Part shown: in pieces, positions 25,208 through 32,211 of the stretch
Layout: each line of letters opens with the position of its first letter
Position numbering within the stretch: the first letter of the stretch is position 1
Assembly: GCA_002148405.1 (NCBI GenBank)
Contig: MUGG01000013.1
Span: 1-46,018 of the forward strand
Source: Alkalinema sp. CACIAM 70d
Lineage (GTDB): Bacteria; Cyanobacteriota; Cyanobacteriia; Leptolyngbyales; Leptolyngbyaceae
Direction of reading: 5' to 3'
DNA: 46,018 nucleotides
Notes under the pieces: model-generated
Told to the model about the DNA's origin: nothing
Database searches by the model: none
Seen by the model: only the letters and a program-made list of their open reading frames with translations
Translations under genes and position numbers: made by a program

Positions 25208-25872
25208 CTGGCGATCACCCGGCCTGCCCCCCGCAATTGGGCGAAGTAAGTGCAACTGACCGGGTGACCCGTATCCGACAGTTCGTCAATGCCAATGCCG
25301 TTGCGCCCCTGATCTTTGCCTGAACTATGAATGTACTGGTTATGTCCCAGATACAATCCAACGTGGGTGGCTTTTTCGGGAGTTCCAAAGAAAATTAAAT
25401 CACCGGGGATCACTTCAGACAGCGCGATCGACTGGACAAAGGCTTCCTGTTGATAGGCATCACGGGGCAGTTGAATCTCGACCGATCGAAAAGCGGCCTG
25501 CATCAACCCAGAACAGTCATAATTGGGAGCTACAGTCCCCCCCCAGAGGTATTGGTTGGGCACGGCCATGGCCGCTTGGGTAAAGGCAATCACCTGGGGA
25601 ATGCGATCGTGAATCTCGTCTGAGGTCAGGACAGCAGCTTGGTAGGGGGTATCGTCAGGAACCAGCTTTTCCCAATCCACCGGATCGAGCCAGCCGGGAT
25701 AGCCATCTTCCACCAATTGCACTGCCAGCGGCACCATCGGAGGACGCATCACCCCAATCACAGGCACCGTCAGTCGGAGCAGACGCCCCTGGGCCGCCTG
25801 GGTCACCAAGGACTTGAGGTTGGGAGAATCGTAGAGATTTAAATCAGCGATCGTGCGGTACTGCATAGACAC
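25183..25872 (-). CDS. NlpC/P60 cell-wall peptidase with N-terminal SH3 domain
   Basis: 229 residues (227 from M3). Residues about 3-75 are a bacterial SH3-like domain (LNLYDSPNLKSLVTQAAQGR, DGYPGWLDPVDWEKL). Residues about 95-229 are the NlpC/P60 papain-like domain: catalytic Cys in NYDCSGLMQAAFRSVEIQLP, catalytic His in KATHVGLYLGHNQYIHSSG, and PGDLIFFGTP. Enzymes of this build from Anabaena and Nostoc are gamma-D-glutamyl-L-diamino acid endopeptidases that cut or recycle peptidoglycan stem peptides. No signal peptide is evident, so a cytoplasmic recycling role fits. It lies next to a beta-lactamase-fold gene, divergently. Confidence 0.92.
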   Translation of the reverse strand: MSMQYRTIADLNLYDSPNLKSLVTQAAQGRLLRLTVPVIGVMRPPMVPLAVQLVEDGYPGWLDPVDWEKLVPDDTPYQAAVLTSDEIHDRIPQVIAFTQAAMAVPNQYLWGGTVAPNYDCSGLMQAAFRSVEIQLPRDAYQQEAFVQSIALSEVIPGDLIFFGTPEKATHVGLYLGHNQYIHSSGKDQGRNGIGIDELSDTGHPVSCTYFAQLRGAGRVIASYSPPELI

Positions 25873-25983
25873 GGAGAAGCAAAGAACAGAACGTTAGAAC
25901 AAGATGCCAGTAATAAATTCAACCCATGATAAATGCAACCCATCCAAGGTAGCCTGTCAGCGGACAAGCCTGTCAACGAACCA

Positions 25984-26033
25984 GGGTTTTACAGGTTAAA
26001 AAGGTTTTACCAGTTAAAAAGGTTTTACAATCC
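25984..26033. repeat. 18-bp tandem repeat upstream of the serine hydrolase gene
   Basis: Two near-identical 18-bp units (25984-26001 and 26002-26019, AGGTTTTACCAGTTAAAA type) and a partial third (26020-26033). The period is a multiple of three and the frame is open, so the repeat would read FYRLKR, FYQLKR, FYNPK if translation began at 25933. Confidence 0.85.
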
Positions 26034-26079
26034 AAAGCTGGGCTCAAACTGTGCCGAAATCCACTATCTGAAATTCATC

Positions 26080-27021
26080 ATGCCATTTTTCTCTAGAGAC
26101 AACGCCCTGCAAACCACAGGGGAACAAATTCTAGAAAAGACTTGGAAAACGTTTCCCTCTCTAGCGAGAAACCAAGTTGCCATGACTTGGCTGGTCTACG
26201 ATCCACCTACTTTTGTGAATACTGGTGGAGCGTTGACGCCAGCGGAATTTTGGCAACGATCGGTGCGGGGCTTTAGTTACCGGGGGGTAGAGTGTATTTA
26301 CCCTGCCAGTGTGGCCAAGTTGTTTTATCTGGTGGCGGCCCATGAATGGTTACAGCAGAACATGGTAGCGGGATCGGCGGAACTAGATCGGGCCTTACGG
26401 GACATGATTGTCGATTCCAGCAACGACGCTACAAGTTTGGTAGTAGATATTCTGACAGGAACCACCAGCGGCCCCGAACTGCCCCCCGCCCCCTTTGAGA
26501 CCTGGAAGCAGCAACGCAACATCATCAACCGCTATTTTCAATCCCTGCAATGGGAAGAATTTGCCACGATTAATATTTGCCAAAAAACCTGGGGGGATGG
26601 CCCCTATGGTCGCGAGCGAGCCTTCTACGGCGAGAACTTGGCTAACCGGAATAGGTTGACTAGCGATGCCACCGCACGACTCCTGCACAGCATTGTGGGT
26701 GGGGTGGCTGTGTCAGCAGATCGATCGCAGCAAATGATGCGACTCTTAGCTCGATCGTTGGATCCTAGAGAATTAGCAGCCGATCCTGAAAATCAGGTTG
26801 TAGGGTTTATCGGCGGTGGTTTGCCCCCAATGGCTCAGATTTGGTCGAAGGCGGGCTGGATGAGCCAAGCTAGACACGATGCAGCCTACGTGGAAATTCC
26901 AGGCCAGTTACCGTTTCTTCTAGTTATCTTCACGGAAGGACGCGAGAACAGTGCTAATGAGGAGCTCTTGCCGTTCATTACCCAGCAAGTAGTCGAACAA
27001 TTACCCAGCCTGCAATCCTAA
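26080..27021 (+). CDS. Class A beta-lactamase-fold serine hydrolase
   Basis: 313 residues from ATG 26080; the frame opens at 25933, but that stretch is made of the tandem repeat and does not look like the family. The active-site S-x-x-K is in YPASVAKLFYLVAAHEW, with catalytic Ser and Lys; the S-x-N-type motif appears as DSSNDATSLVVDIL. A K-T/S-G motif is not obvious, the likely place being WSKAGWMSQARHD, which has SKAGW. It could be a beta-lactamase-related hydrolase or a DD-peptidase homologue. There is no clear signal peptide. Together with the divergent NlpC/P60 gene it suggests peptidoglycan turnover, which is inference. Confidence 0.75.
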   Translation: MPFFSRDNALQTTGEQILEKTWKTFPSLARNQVAMTWLVYDPPTFVNTGGALTPAEFWQRSVRGFSYRGVECIYPASVAKLFYLVAAHEWLQQNMVAGSAELDRALRDMIVDSSNDATSLVVDILTGTTSGPELPPAPFETWKQQRNIINRYFQSLQWEEFATINICQKTWGDGPYGRERAFYGENLANRNRLTSDATARLLHSIVGGVAVSADRSQQMMRLLARSLDPRELAADPENQVVGFIGGGLPPMAQIWSKAGWMSQARHDAAYVEIPGQLPFLLVIFTEGRENSANEELLPFITQQVVEQLPSLQS

Positions 27022-27748
27022 GACGCCAGCCCAGCCCGTTCAACGGTATTTCTCGAGATCTATATCTTAGGAAGTATATAGCGCCCCAAGATGTACATCT
27101 TAGGCAGTACTTCTTTGGCTGTACATATGGGAAGGAACGCGACAACCAAGCAAAATATGTTACCAATTATGAAGCTTCTCGTAACCAGTTATGAAAACAC
27201 TATGAATTATCATCAAAATGCGGAAAAAACCGCATTAAAGTATCGATGAATACATTCCTAATGCTCCAAGCCTAGCGATAATTACGGACGTGTCCTAGAG
27301 TCAAATCACCAAAATCACTAGCCTTCCGCAAGGGGGCTATTTTTTTATCTTTTTTAGCTGTTAATAGCTAAGCTAAGATCTTGCCAAGTCTCATCTATCT
27401 TAAGGTAGAGAGATCGTCAGCAGTTTTTGCAAAATGTGCACAAAAAATTCACAGGCTCATGATAGAGCTTAACAACTTTTTTGAGAAATGAGGCAGCCTG
27501 ATTAAATTTGTTTCAGGATATTTGTTTAGAGGAGTCCGTCCTCCAAAGTTTGCGTACTTATTGCGTACTTATCTAGGCGTACTCGTCGAGGCGAATTGTA
27601 TCAGCATAATTACTTAAGCAGTATCCGAGGGAACACTGACTCGAAGAAAGAAGTTCATTGAAAAGAGCTGCCCTTGCCCTCACACAAGACAGCTCTGCTT
27701 TAGTAAATCCTTGAATTTCCGCTAGATGTTAGAGCATTCACCGACTCT
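27022..27748. other. 727-bp non-coding region with repeats and hairpins
   Basis: No convincing gene. It holds near-repeats (ATCTTAGGAAGTA/ATCTTAGGCAGTA near 27065 and 27097; ACCAATTATGAA/ACCAGTTATGAA near 27161 and 27182), a 7-bp hairpin AATGCGG-CCGCATT at 27218-27237, a terminator at 27319-27347, a GCGTACTTAT pair near 27550-27570 and an AGAGCTG/CAGCTCT pair near 27664-27690. It may include the serine hydrolase 3' UTR and a small RNA. Confidence 0.5.
27319..27347 (+). terminator. Rho-independent terminator
   Basis: TAGCCTTC (27319-27326) pairs with GGGGGCTA (27332-27339) using G-U pairs, followed by seven T. It ends a plus-strand transcript about 300 nt beyond the serine hydrolase stop, either its long 3' UTR or a separate small RNA. 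Confidence 0.75.
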
Positions 27749-28333
27749 CTAATTACTCACTTCAGAAAGTTCAAGGACTCGGCTATCAAAATCTTTCACC
27801 AGAAAATTTAAAGGCCGTTCCTGACGAATTTTGTACTTCAGTCCCAACGCCTGAACCCGCAGCAAAATTTGCTCCAGGCATTCCCGATCGAAACAAATGT
27901 GGCGATGACGGCTATTTTCGCCCATGCTGGCTCCGGAGATCACATGAACCTGCACATTCTTGCGGAGTTGGTACCAGAGGCCATCATTCCCTGCCCCCCG
28001 CGCCGTAACGCTGCCCGGGGTTCCCGCCAGGTACATGGGGTTGATCCCCGCTGTCCCGAGGGACTGCTCGTAATTGTAGTAATAGTGCAAAGGGATCTCG
28101 GCGGTGCGTAAGTTGAGCAACCCTTCGTAGAACTGGCGAGCCACATCCAAGTCTGACACCATGACCGTGTAAACCTTGGGGGCACTGGTGAGAAATAGCC
28201 ACATGGCACCCGCATAGGCCGCCAGAAGCATGATCATAATCCCCTGGGTGGAAAAAATTCCATCTCCCATCGCTGACCAAATACTCGCGAGAACGGGGGA
28301 AGACACTGCGATCGCGATCGAGCTAAGAACCAT
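27749..28333 (-). CDS. Membrane-anchored VOC/glyoxalase-like protein
   Basis: 194 residues. Two hydrophobic segments (about residues 1-20 and 32-49) precede a single VOC module: KVYTVMVSDLDVARQFYEGL begins it (about 53-72) and HRHICFDRECLEQILLRVQA, then RPLNFLVKDFDSRVLELSEV close it. VOC proteins include glyoxalases and dioxygenases with two-His/one-Glu metal sites; only one half-module is seen, so the enzyme would need dimerisation, and H141-H143 and E190 are possible ligands. Substrate unknown. The preceding membrane part is unusual for the fold. Single gene with non-coding DNA on both sides. Confidence 0.65.
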   Translation of the reverse strand: MVLSSIAIAVSSPVLASIWSAMGDGIFSTQGIMIMLLAAYAGAMWLFLTSAPKVYTVMVSDLDVARQFYEGLLNLRTAEIPLHYYYNYEQSLGTAGINPMYLAGTPGSVTARGAGNDGLWYQLRKNVQVHVISGASMGENSRHRHICFDRECLEQILLRVQALGLKYKIRQERPLNFLVKDFDSRVLELSEVSN

Positions 28334-28647
28334 GGAGTCACTCGCCTGAATGTTTAGAGATTGAACAAGAAGGAACCCAACAACATGTTACAAAAGCAGC
28401 TTGCCAAGGTAGAGTTTAATTCTACCAAGCTTCTGAAGGAGCCGTAAGCGGAACTGGAAGGGCGGATAACCCGCTCTATGCCGATCTCTTCACCTATCAG
28501 TCCTGGATAAGCCTATAAAAAGACAGAAATCTCTGAAAAAATCTGTGTGCTTTTTAAGGCAGCCGTTTATGATAAGGGCGTGTTTCTGCTGGAAAGCTTG
28601 ACAACTCGCTGTAAACTTGATCGTCTTGACTCTGTTAAGCACACACC
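28334..28647. other. Intergenic region between divergent VOC and sigma-like genes
   Basis: 314 bp without a gene; must contain both divergent promoters. A TTGACA at 28598-28603 is visible 45 bp before the sigma-like start, but no good -10 box is properly spaced from it. Confidence 0.3.
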
Positions 28648-29265
28648 GTGTCGATTCCTACCTTTCCTGAGGCCAACCATCCTATTATCAAGTCCTTGTT
28701 TAAAAACAGCGATCAGGAACTCTTAGAGCTTTTTCAGCGATATCCTGATGCAGGACAGTATTTCACGGCTTTGTTTTGCCGCTACAGCCCGATCGTCTAC
28801 CGGGTTGTACAGCATTCTGCGCCCTCTCCGGTACAAACCGATTATCTCTTCGCCCTCATTTGGCGGCACATCTTTAATGAACTTTCCGGTCTTGATCTAC
28901 AGGTCTTCAGCCAACCAGGTGTCACCTTTCAAAGTTGGTTGCTGAATGTCACGGCAGCTTGTATTAATGAGCTCAACTTACCGCCTGTCGAGGAAATCCA
29001 TTACGACCTGAAAGCAGCATCTCCGCCGTTTTGGTGTTATCTCGATCGGGCATTGGATGAAATGTCGCCGGAATTGCGCTTAATGATTGTCATGGCCCAG
29101 ACGTTTAACTGGAGCGAAACGCGAATTTCAGCCTATCTGCAAGCGGAGGGTGAGGTCATTCCCCCGTTAGAAGTGAAGCAGCGGTTACAGGAAGGCTATC
29201 GGATCCTAGAAGCCCGCTTACCTGAAGATATTCGAGTGATTTACCTCAGTCACAGCCAGTCATAG
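28648..29265 (+). CDS. Sigma-70 family-like protein (ECF type, atypical)
   Basis: 205 residues from GTG 28648 (no ATG is nearby in frame). Residues about 35-80 resemble sigma region 2 (FTALFCRYSPIVYRVVQHS, TDYLFALIWRHIFNELSGLD), and residues about 130-190 resemble region 4 (ALDEMSPELRLMIVMAQTFN, WSETRISAYLQAEGEVI, EVKQRLQEGYRILEARLP). A cyanobacterial protein of this length and text is commonly annotated as a sigma-70 family factor. The DNA-binding helix of region 4 is not clearly basic, so true promoter recognition is uncertain. No anti-sigma gene lies next to it. Confidence 0.6.
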   Translation: MSIPTFPEANHPIIKSLFKNSDQELLELFQRYPDAGQYFTALFCRYSPIVYRVVQHSAPSPVQTDYLFALIWRHIFNELSGLDLQVFSQPGVTFQSWLLNVTAACINELNLPPVEEIHYDLKAASPPFWCYLDRALDEMSPELRLMIVMAQTFNWSETRISAYLQAEGEVIPPLEVKQRLQEGYRILEARLPEDIRVIYLSHSQS

Positions 29266-29291
29266 CTAGTCACAGGCCAACTACAGGCTAG

Positions 29292-29510
29292 TTACCGACC
29301 AGTTATAGCCAGCAATAACCCGTCTCCTCCAGAGACAATGCCCCCGACGATCGTGCAGCCGATCGCGGGGATAATCCATCCCGGACAGTAAGGTTGCGGA
29401 TTTTCACGATCGGGGAATTCTAAGGAAAGTTCTTGGGAGCTATTCACTAATCGGGGACTGGGGCAGGTTTGATGGGGCGTAAAAAGGCGTAAAAAATTGT
29501 TAGAGAGCAA
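29292..29510 (-). CDS. Possible small hypothetical protein (TTG start)
   Basis: A 72-codon frame starting at TTG 29510 fills an otherwise empty 376-bp gap (29266-29641). The C-terminal half (SQELSLEFPDRENPQPYCPG, then WIIPAIGCTIVGGIVSGGDG and LLLAITGR) could be a membrane segment, and its codons look plausible. There is no good ribosome-binding site and I recognise no family. It is listed as a possibility only. Confidence 0.3.
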   Translation of the reverse strand: MLSNNFLRLFTPHQTCPSPRLVNSSQELSLEFPDRENPQPYCPGWIIPAIGCTIVGGIVSGGDGLLLAITGR

Positions 29511-29659
29511 ATTAATCTTGTAGCGGATATAACTAACATTAAACTGACATTACAGCGGTTATCCCTTTAAAGTCCCCCAGCCAATGAGTCCCAGAAGAAC
29601 CACGACACAATCTCAATGTTGAGGGCTAGAGTTCCTGTCTATTGCTTGGAGTGCCATTT

Positions 29660-30739
29660 ATGAAGCGGTGTTTTCATTCATTTTCTGCCCGTATCCTGTC
29701 CGTTGCGATGGGCGTACTGCCACTGGTCAGCTTAGTGAGCCTAGTGACTTATGCCGATCGGTCGCTTGCAGGCGATTTGAACCGTCAGTTGGCAATTCCG
29801 CTGAACAGTGGAACGCTGAGTCAAGTGCGGAAGGCAGGCGATCGTTGGATGATGGCAGGCGATCGGCAGCAACAACAAGGACAGATGGAAGCCGCGATCG
29901 AGAGTTGGCAAAAGGCATTGGAACTCTATCGCCGAGTAGTAGATCAAGAGGCGCAGGGGTTAGTCTATCGGCGCTTAGCTAAAGCCTATTTGGAACTAGG
30001 CCGCCCGATCGAGTCAGAAGATGCAGCAAGGCGAGCATTGGGCTTTGCCCGGACGCTCAATGATTATCAGAACCAAATTCTGGGCTACAACGATGTGGGC
30101 CTACTCCTGATGAAGCGGGATCCATCTGAAGCAGAAAGAAGCTTTGCGGAGGGAGTGCGGATTGCCACGGTCTTGAAGGATACGCCCGGTTTGGGCACCT
30201 CGCTGAGCAACTGGGGGCTGGCAGCCAAGGCAACAGGGCAATATGCAGCAGCGATCGAACGGTTGCAGAAAGGCTTGCCCTACCAGCGGATCGCTCTCGA
30301 TTTTGCAGGGGAAAGCCGATCCTATCAAGGCTTAGGAGAATCCTATTTCGCGCTGGGTGAGTATCAAAAAGCGGCGGGCAACTACATCAGCGCCCTGGTT
30401 TTGGCAAGGCAGTCGAAGCAACATCAGGTGGCGTTTCAGGCATTGGAAGGGCTGGCCATGGCCTACGATCGCCTCGGGGCCAATAATGCAGCCATTGAGG
30501 CACTGCTCGATCGGGTACGGTTGGCAGGGCGAACACTGGAACCTGTGCAGGTAGTGGAGGCGTTGCAAACGATCGCGGAATACTATTACCAGAAGAAAGA
30601 TTGGGCCATGACCGATCGGGTTTACGAACAGGCGATTCAAATTGCCGAAGCTAATCAACTGGACAAAGATTTACCCCAATTGCGGAAATCCCTAGAAAAC
30701 CTACGGAATGAATTCTATTTCCGCCGAGTTCGCCAGTAG
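29660..30739 (+). CDS. Exported TPR-repeat protein
   Basis: 359 residues from ATG 29660; the frame opens at TTG 29642. The first 40 residues form a signal sequence (MKRCFHSFSARILSVAMGVL, cleaved near RSLA). The remainder is tetratricopeptide repeats in tandem, each about 40 residues: visible units include MEAAIESWQKALELYRRV, LVYRRLAKAYLELGRPIESE, GYNDVGLLLMKRDPSEAERS, SLSNWGLAAKATGQYAAAIE, SYQGLGESYFALGEYQKAAG and LEGLAMAYDRLGANNAAIEA. TPR superhelices bind partner proteins; the partner is unknown. Location is probably periplasmic. The convergent FtsH-like gene ends 16 bp downstream. Confidence 0.85.
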   Translation: MKRCFHSFSARILSVAMGVLPLVSLVSLVTYADRSLAGDLNRQLAIPLNSGTLSQVRKAGDRWMMAGDRQQQQGQMEAAIESWQKALELYRRVVDQEAQGLVYRRLAKAYLELGRPIESEDAARRALGFARTLNDYQNQILGYNDVGLLLMKRDPSEAERSFAEGVRIATVLKDTPGLGTSLSNWGLAAKATGQYAAAIERLQKGLPYQRIALDFAGESRSYQGLGESYFALGEYQKAAGNYISALVLARQSKQHQVAFQALEGLAMAYDRLGANNAAIEALLDRVRLAGRTLEPVQVVEALQTIAEYYYQKKDWAMTDRVYEQAIQIAEANQLDKDLPQLRKSLENLRNEFYFRRVRQ

Positions 30740-30755
30740 GGAGGCCAATCTCTGC

Positions 30756-31085
30756 TTACCGGGGCAGAACAGAAATATCAACCCCATGTTTTGTGAGGAG
30801 TTCAATGAGCTTGGGGTCATTTTGGGGGAGGACAATGAGAAATCGCTGCCCATCTTTTCGGGTGGCGATCGCTTGGGTGCGATCGCCGCTCAAACTGACT
30901 TTTTCCACCTGTTTTGCTTCTACCTGCTGAATGAACTGAGGATATTCCCAGCGGCCATCTACTTGGGGCGGAGCTTTCATGCAGGCAGTAAACCCTGGGG
31001 TGAACAAGGTGAGAACGAGCAGAACCTTGAGGGAGAAGCGTCTTGTTGTTTGCAACCATTGCTGAGCGAAAGAGATCGGAATCAT
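30756..31085 (-). CDS. Stand-alone FtsH N-terminal (extracytoplasmic) domain protein
   Basis: 109 residues. A hydrophobic N-terminus (about residues 15-34, LSLKVLLVLTLFTPGFTAC-like) ends in a cysteine that could be an imperfect lipobox. The rest (GRWEYPQFIQQVEAKQVEKV, SLSGDRTQAIATRKDGQRFL, IVLPQNDPKLIELLTKHGV, DISVLPR) follows the periplasmic/lumenal FtsH_ext domain of cyanobacterial FtsH proteases almost throughout. The AAA+ and zinc-protease parts are entirely absent, with an orderly stop and no downstream remnant. It may bind FtsH complexes or be a decoy/regulator; that is inference. It is co-directional with the ImmA-like gene upstream, 38 bp away. Confidence 0.75.
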   Translation of the reverse strand: MIPISFAQQWLQTTRRFSLKVLLVLTLFTPGFTACMKAPPQVDGRWEYPQFIQQVEAKQVEKVSLSGDRTQAIATRKDGQRFLIVLPQNDPKLIELLTKHGVDISVLPR

Positions 31086-31123
31086 AGCGGCTCTGGAGTG
31101 AGGAATGGGGGAGCTATTCTGGG

Positions 31124-32050
31124 TTATGCGTGTAATAGGGAAATCACGCAGGGTTTATCACCAATTTGGACGGGTATGGCTTCGATGCGGCAATCGATCG
31201 TGCCCCAACCAAACTGGAGCACTTCCTGTCCTTTTTGAGTTTGTCCCGTCATGAGAGCTTGGACAATCAGGGAGGTGTCGTCGATCGACTTATCGCGGGG
31301 CAAAAATCCGGCTTGCCAGTCGGGGCTAGTGACGCGCCACCAAATCCGGAGTTTGGGTAAATAGTCTGGTTGAGCTGGCTCTGATTTAATCTGCTCTGGT
31401 TTAGCTGGCTCTTCTGAGTTAGCTGGCTCAGTGATAGCTCGGTGCCGTTTGGCTGCTTTGCGTTCTGAGGGTTTGAGCGATCGATGCCAGACAACGAGGG
31501 CGTGTTGACCGGAGGCCAGTTCCACCATACGGATTAGGGTTGCCAACAAAGAGGTTTGGTACAGGGCAGAGAGCGATCGTGCAGTTTCTAAGGAAACACC
31601 TAGGTGATTGAGATGGGAGCTAAATTGAGATCGGGGCATGAGGAGTTCCGCTGCCCCCGCATCACACAGTTTTTCTTTGCGGGATTCATCCCAGGGGGGA
31701 ATCTTCAGCTTTTGGGCGACATCCGCTTGGGCATCAAAGAGAAGCTCCATCAGTTCGTGGCCTTCGGTGAAGCGCTGGCGCACGATCGGGTCATCTTCTT
31801 TAATTAAAATAACGCCTTTATAGGTATCTAATAGAATACCCTGTTGTTCATTCAGCGGAACACGCAGGGGAATAGGCATTCCGAAGTAGGAATAAATAGA
31901 ATCTAAATCAGTAGGTAAACGGTTGGATAAACCTGCTGAATCTCGTAAAAATTCCACATAGTGAAACACATCTGCCTCAGTCTGGAGGGAACCATAGCGA
32001 TGCAAAAAGGCATAGCCGGGATGTTGATAGCGCGGCGGCAGAGGGGACAC
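31124..32050 (-). CDS. ImmA/IrrE family metallopeptidase-like protein with altered HExxH
   Basis: 308 residues. The central part (DSIYSYFGMPIPLRVPLNEQ, GILLDTYKGVILIKEDDPIV, RQRFTEGHELMELLFDAQAD, KLCDAGAAELLMP) matches the ImmA/IrrE (DUF955) peptidase domain. In the expected HExxH the second histidine is Glu (H98, E99, E102); the third ligand may be E126. These enzymes cleave repressors, as in ICE excision and the DdrO damage response, so this one may be inactive or use a different metal geometry. A Ser/Glu/Pro-rich linker (about 200-230) leads to a C-terminal beta-rich domain of about 75 residues. No HTH repressor gene is adjacent. Confidence 0.78.
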   Translation of the reverse strand: MSPLPPRYQHPGYAFLHRYGSLQTEADVFHYVEFLRDSAGLSNRLPTDLDSIYSYFGMPIPLRVPLNEQQGILLDTYKGVILIKEDDPIVRQRFTEGHELMELLFDAQADVAQKLKIPPWDESRKEKLCDAGAAELLMPRSQFSSHLNHLGVSLETARSLSALYQTSLLATLIRMVELASGQHALVVWHRSLKPSERKAAKRHRAITEPANSEEPAKPEQIKSEPAQPDYLPKLRIWWRVTSPDWQAGFLPRDKSIDDTSLIVQALMTGQTQKGQEVLQFGWGTIDCRIEAIPVQIGDKPCVISLLHA

Positions 32051-32211
32051 AGTTTTTTTACTCCAGGTTTTGCTGACCCGGTTTTGCTGACTCCGGGATA
32101 ACCATCAATCGAAGGAAAATAGGAGAGCGATCGCTCCTTTTCCATTCAATCGCTTTCTTCCAGAGTTGGCAAATCGCTGCGCTCACTGGCGACCAAGGGA
32201 CGATAGGGGTA

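Noticed and set aside
25933..26079. N-terminal extension of the serine hydrolase
   Set aside because: Made of the tandem repeat (FYRLKR units); the family-like protein begins at ATG 26080.
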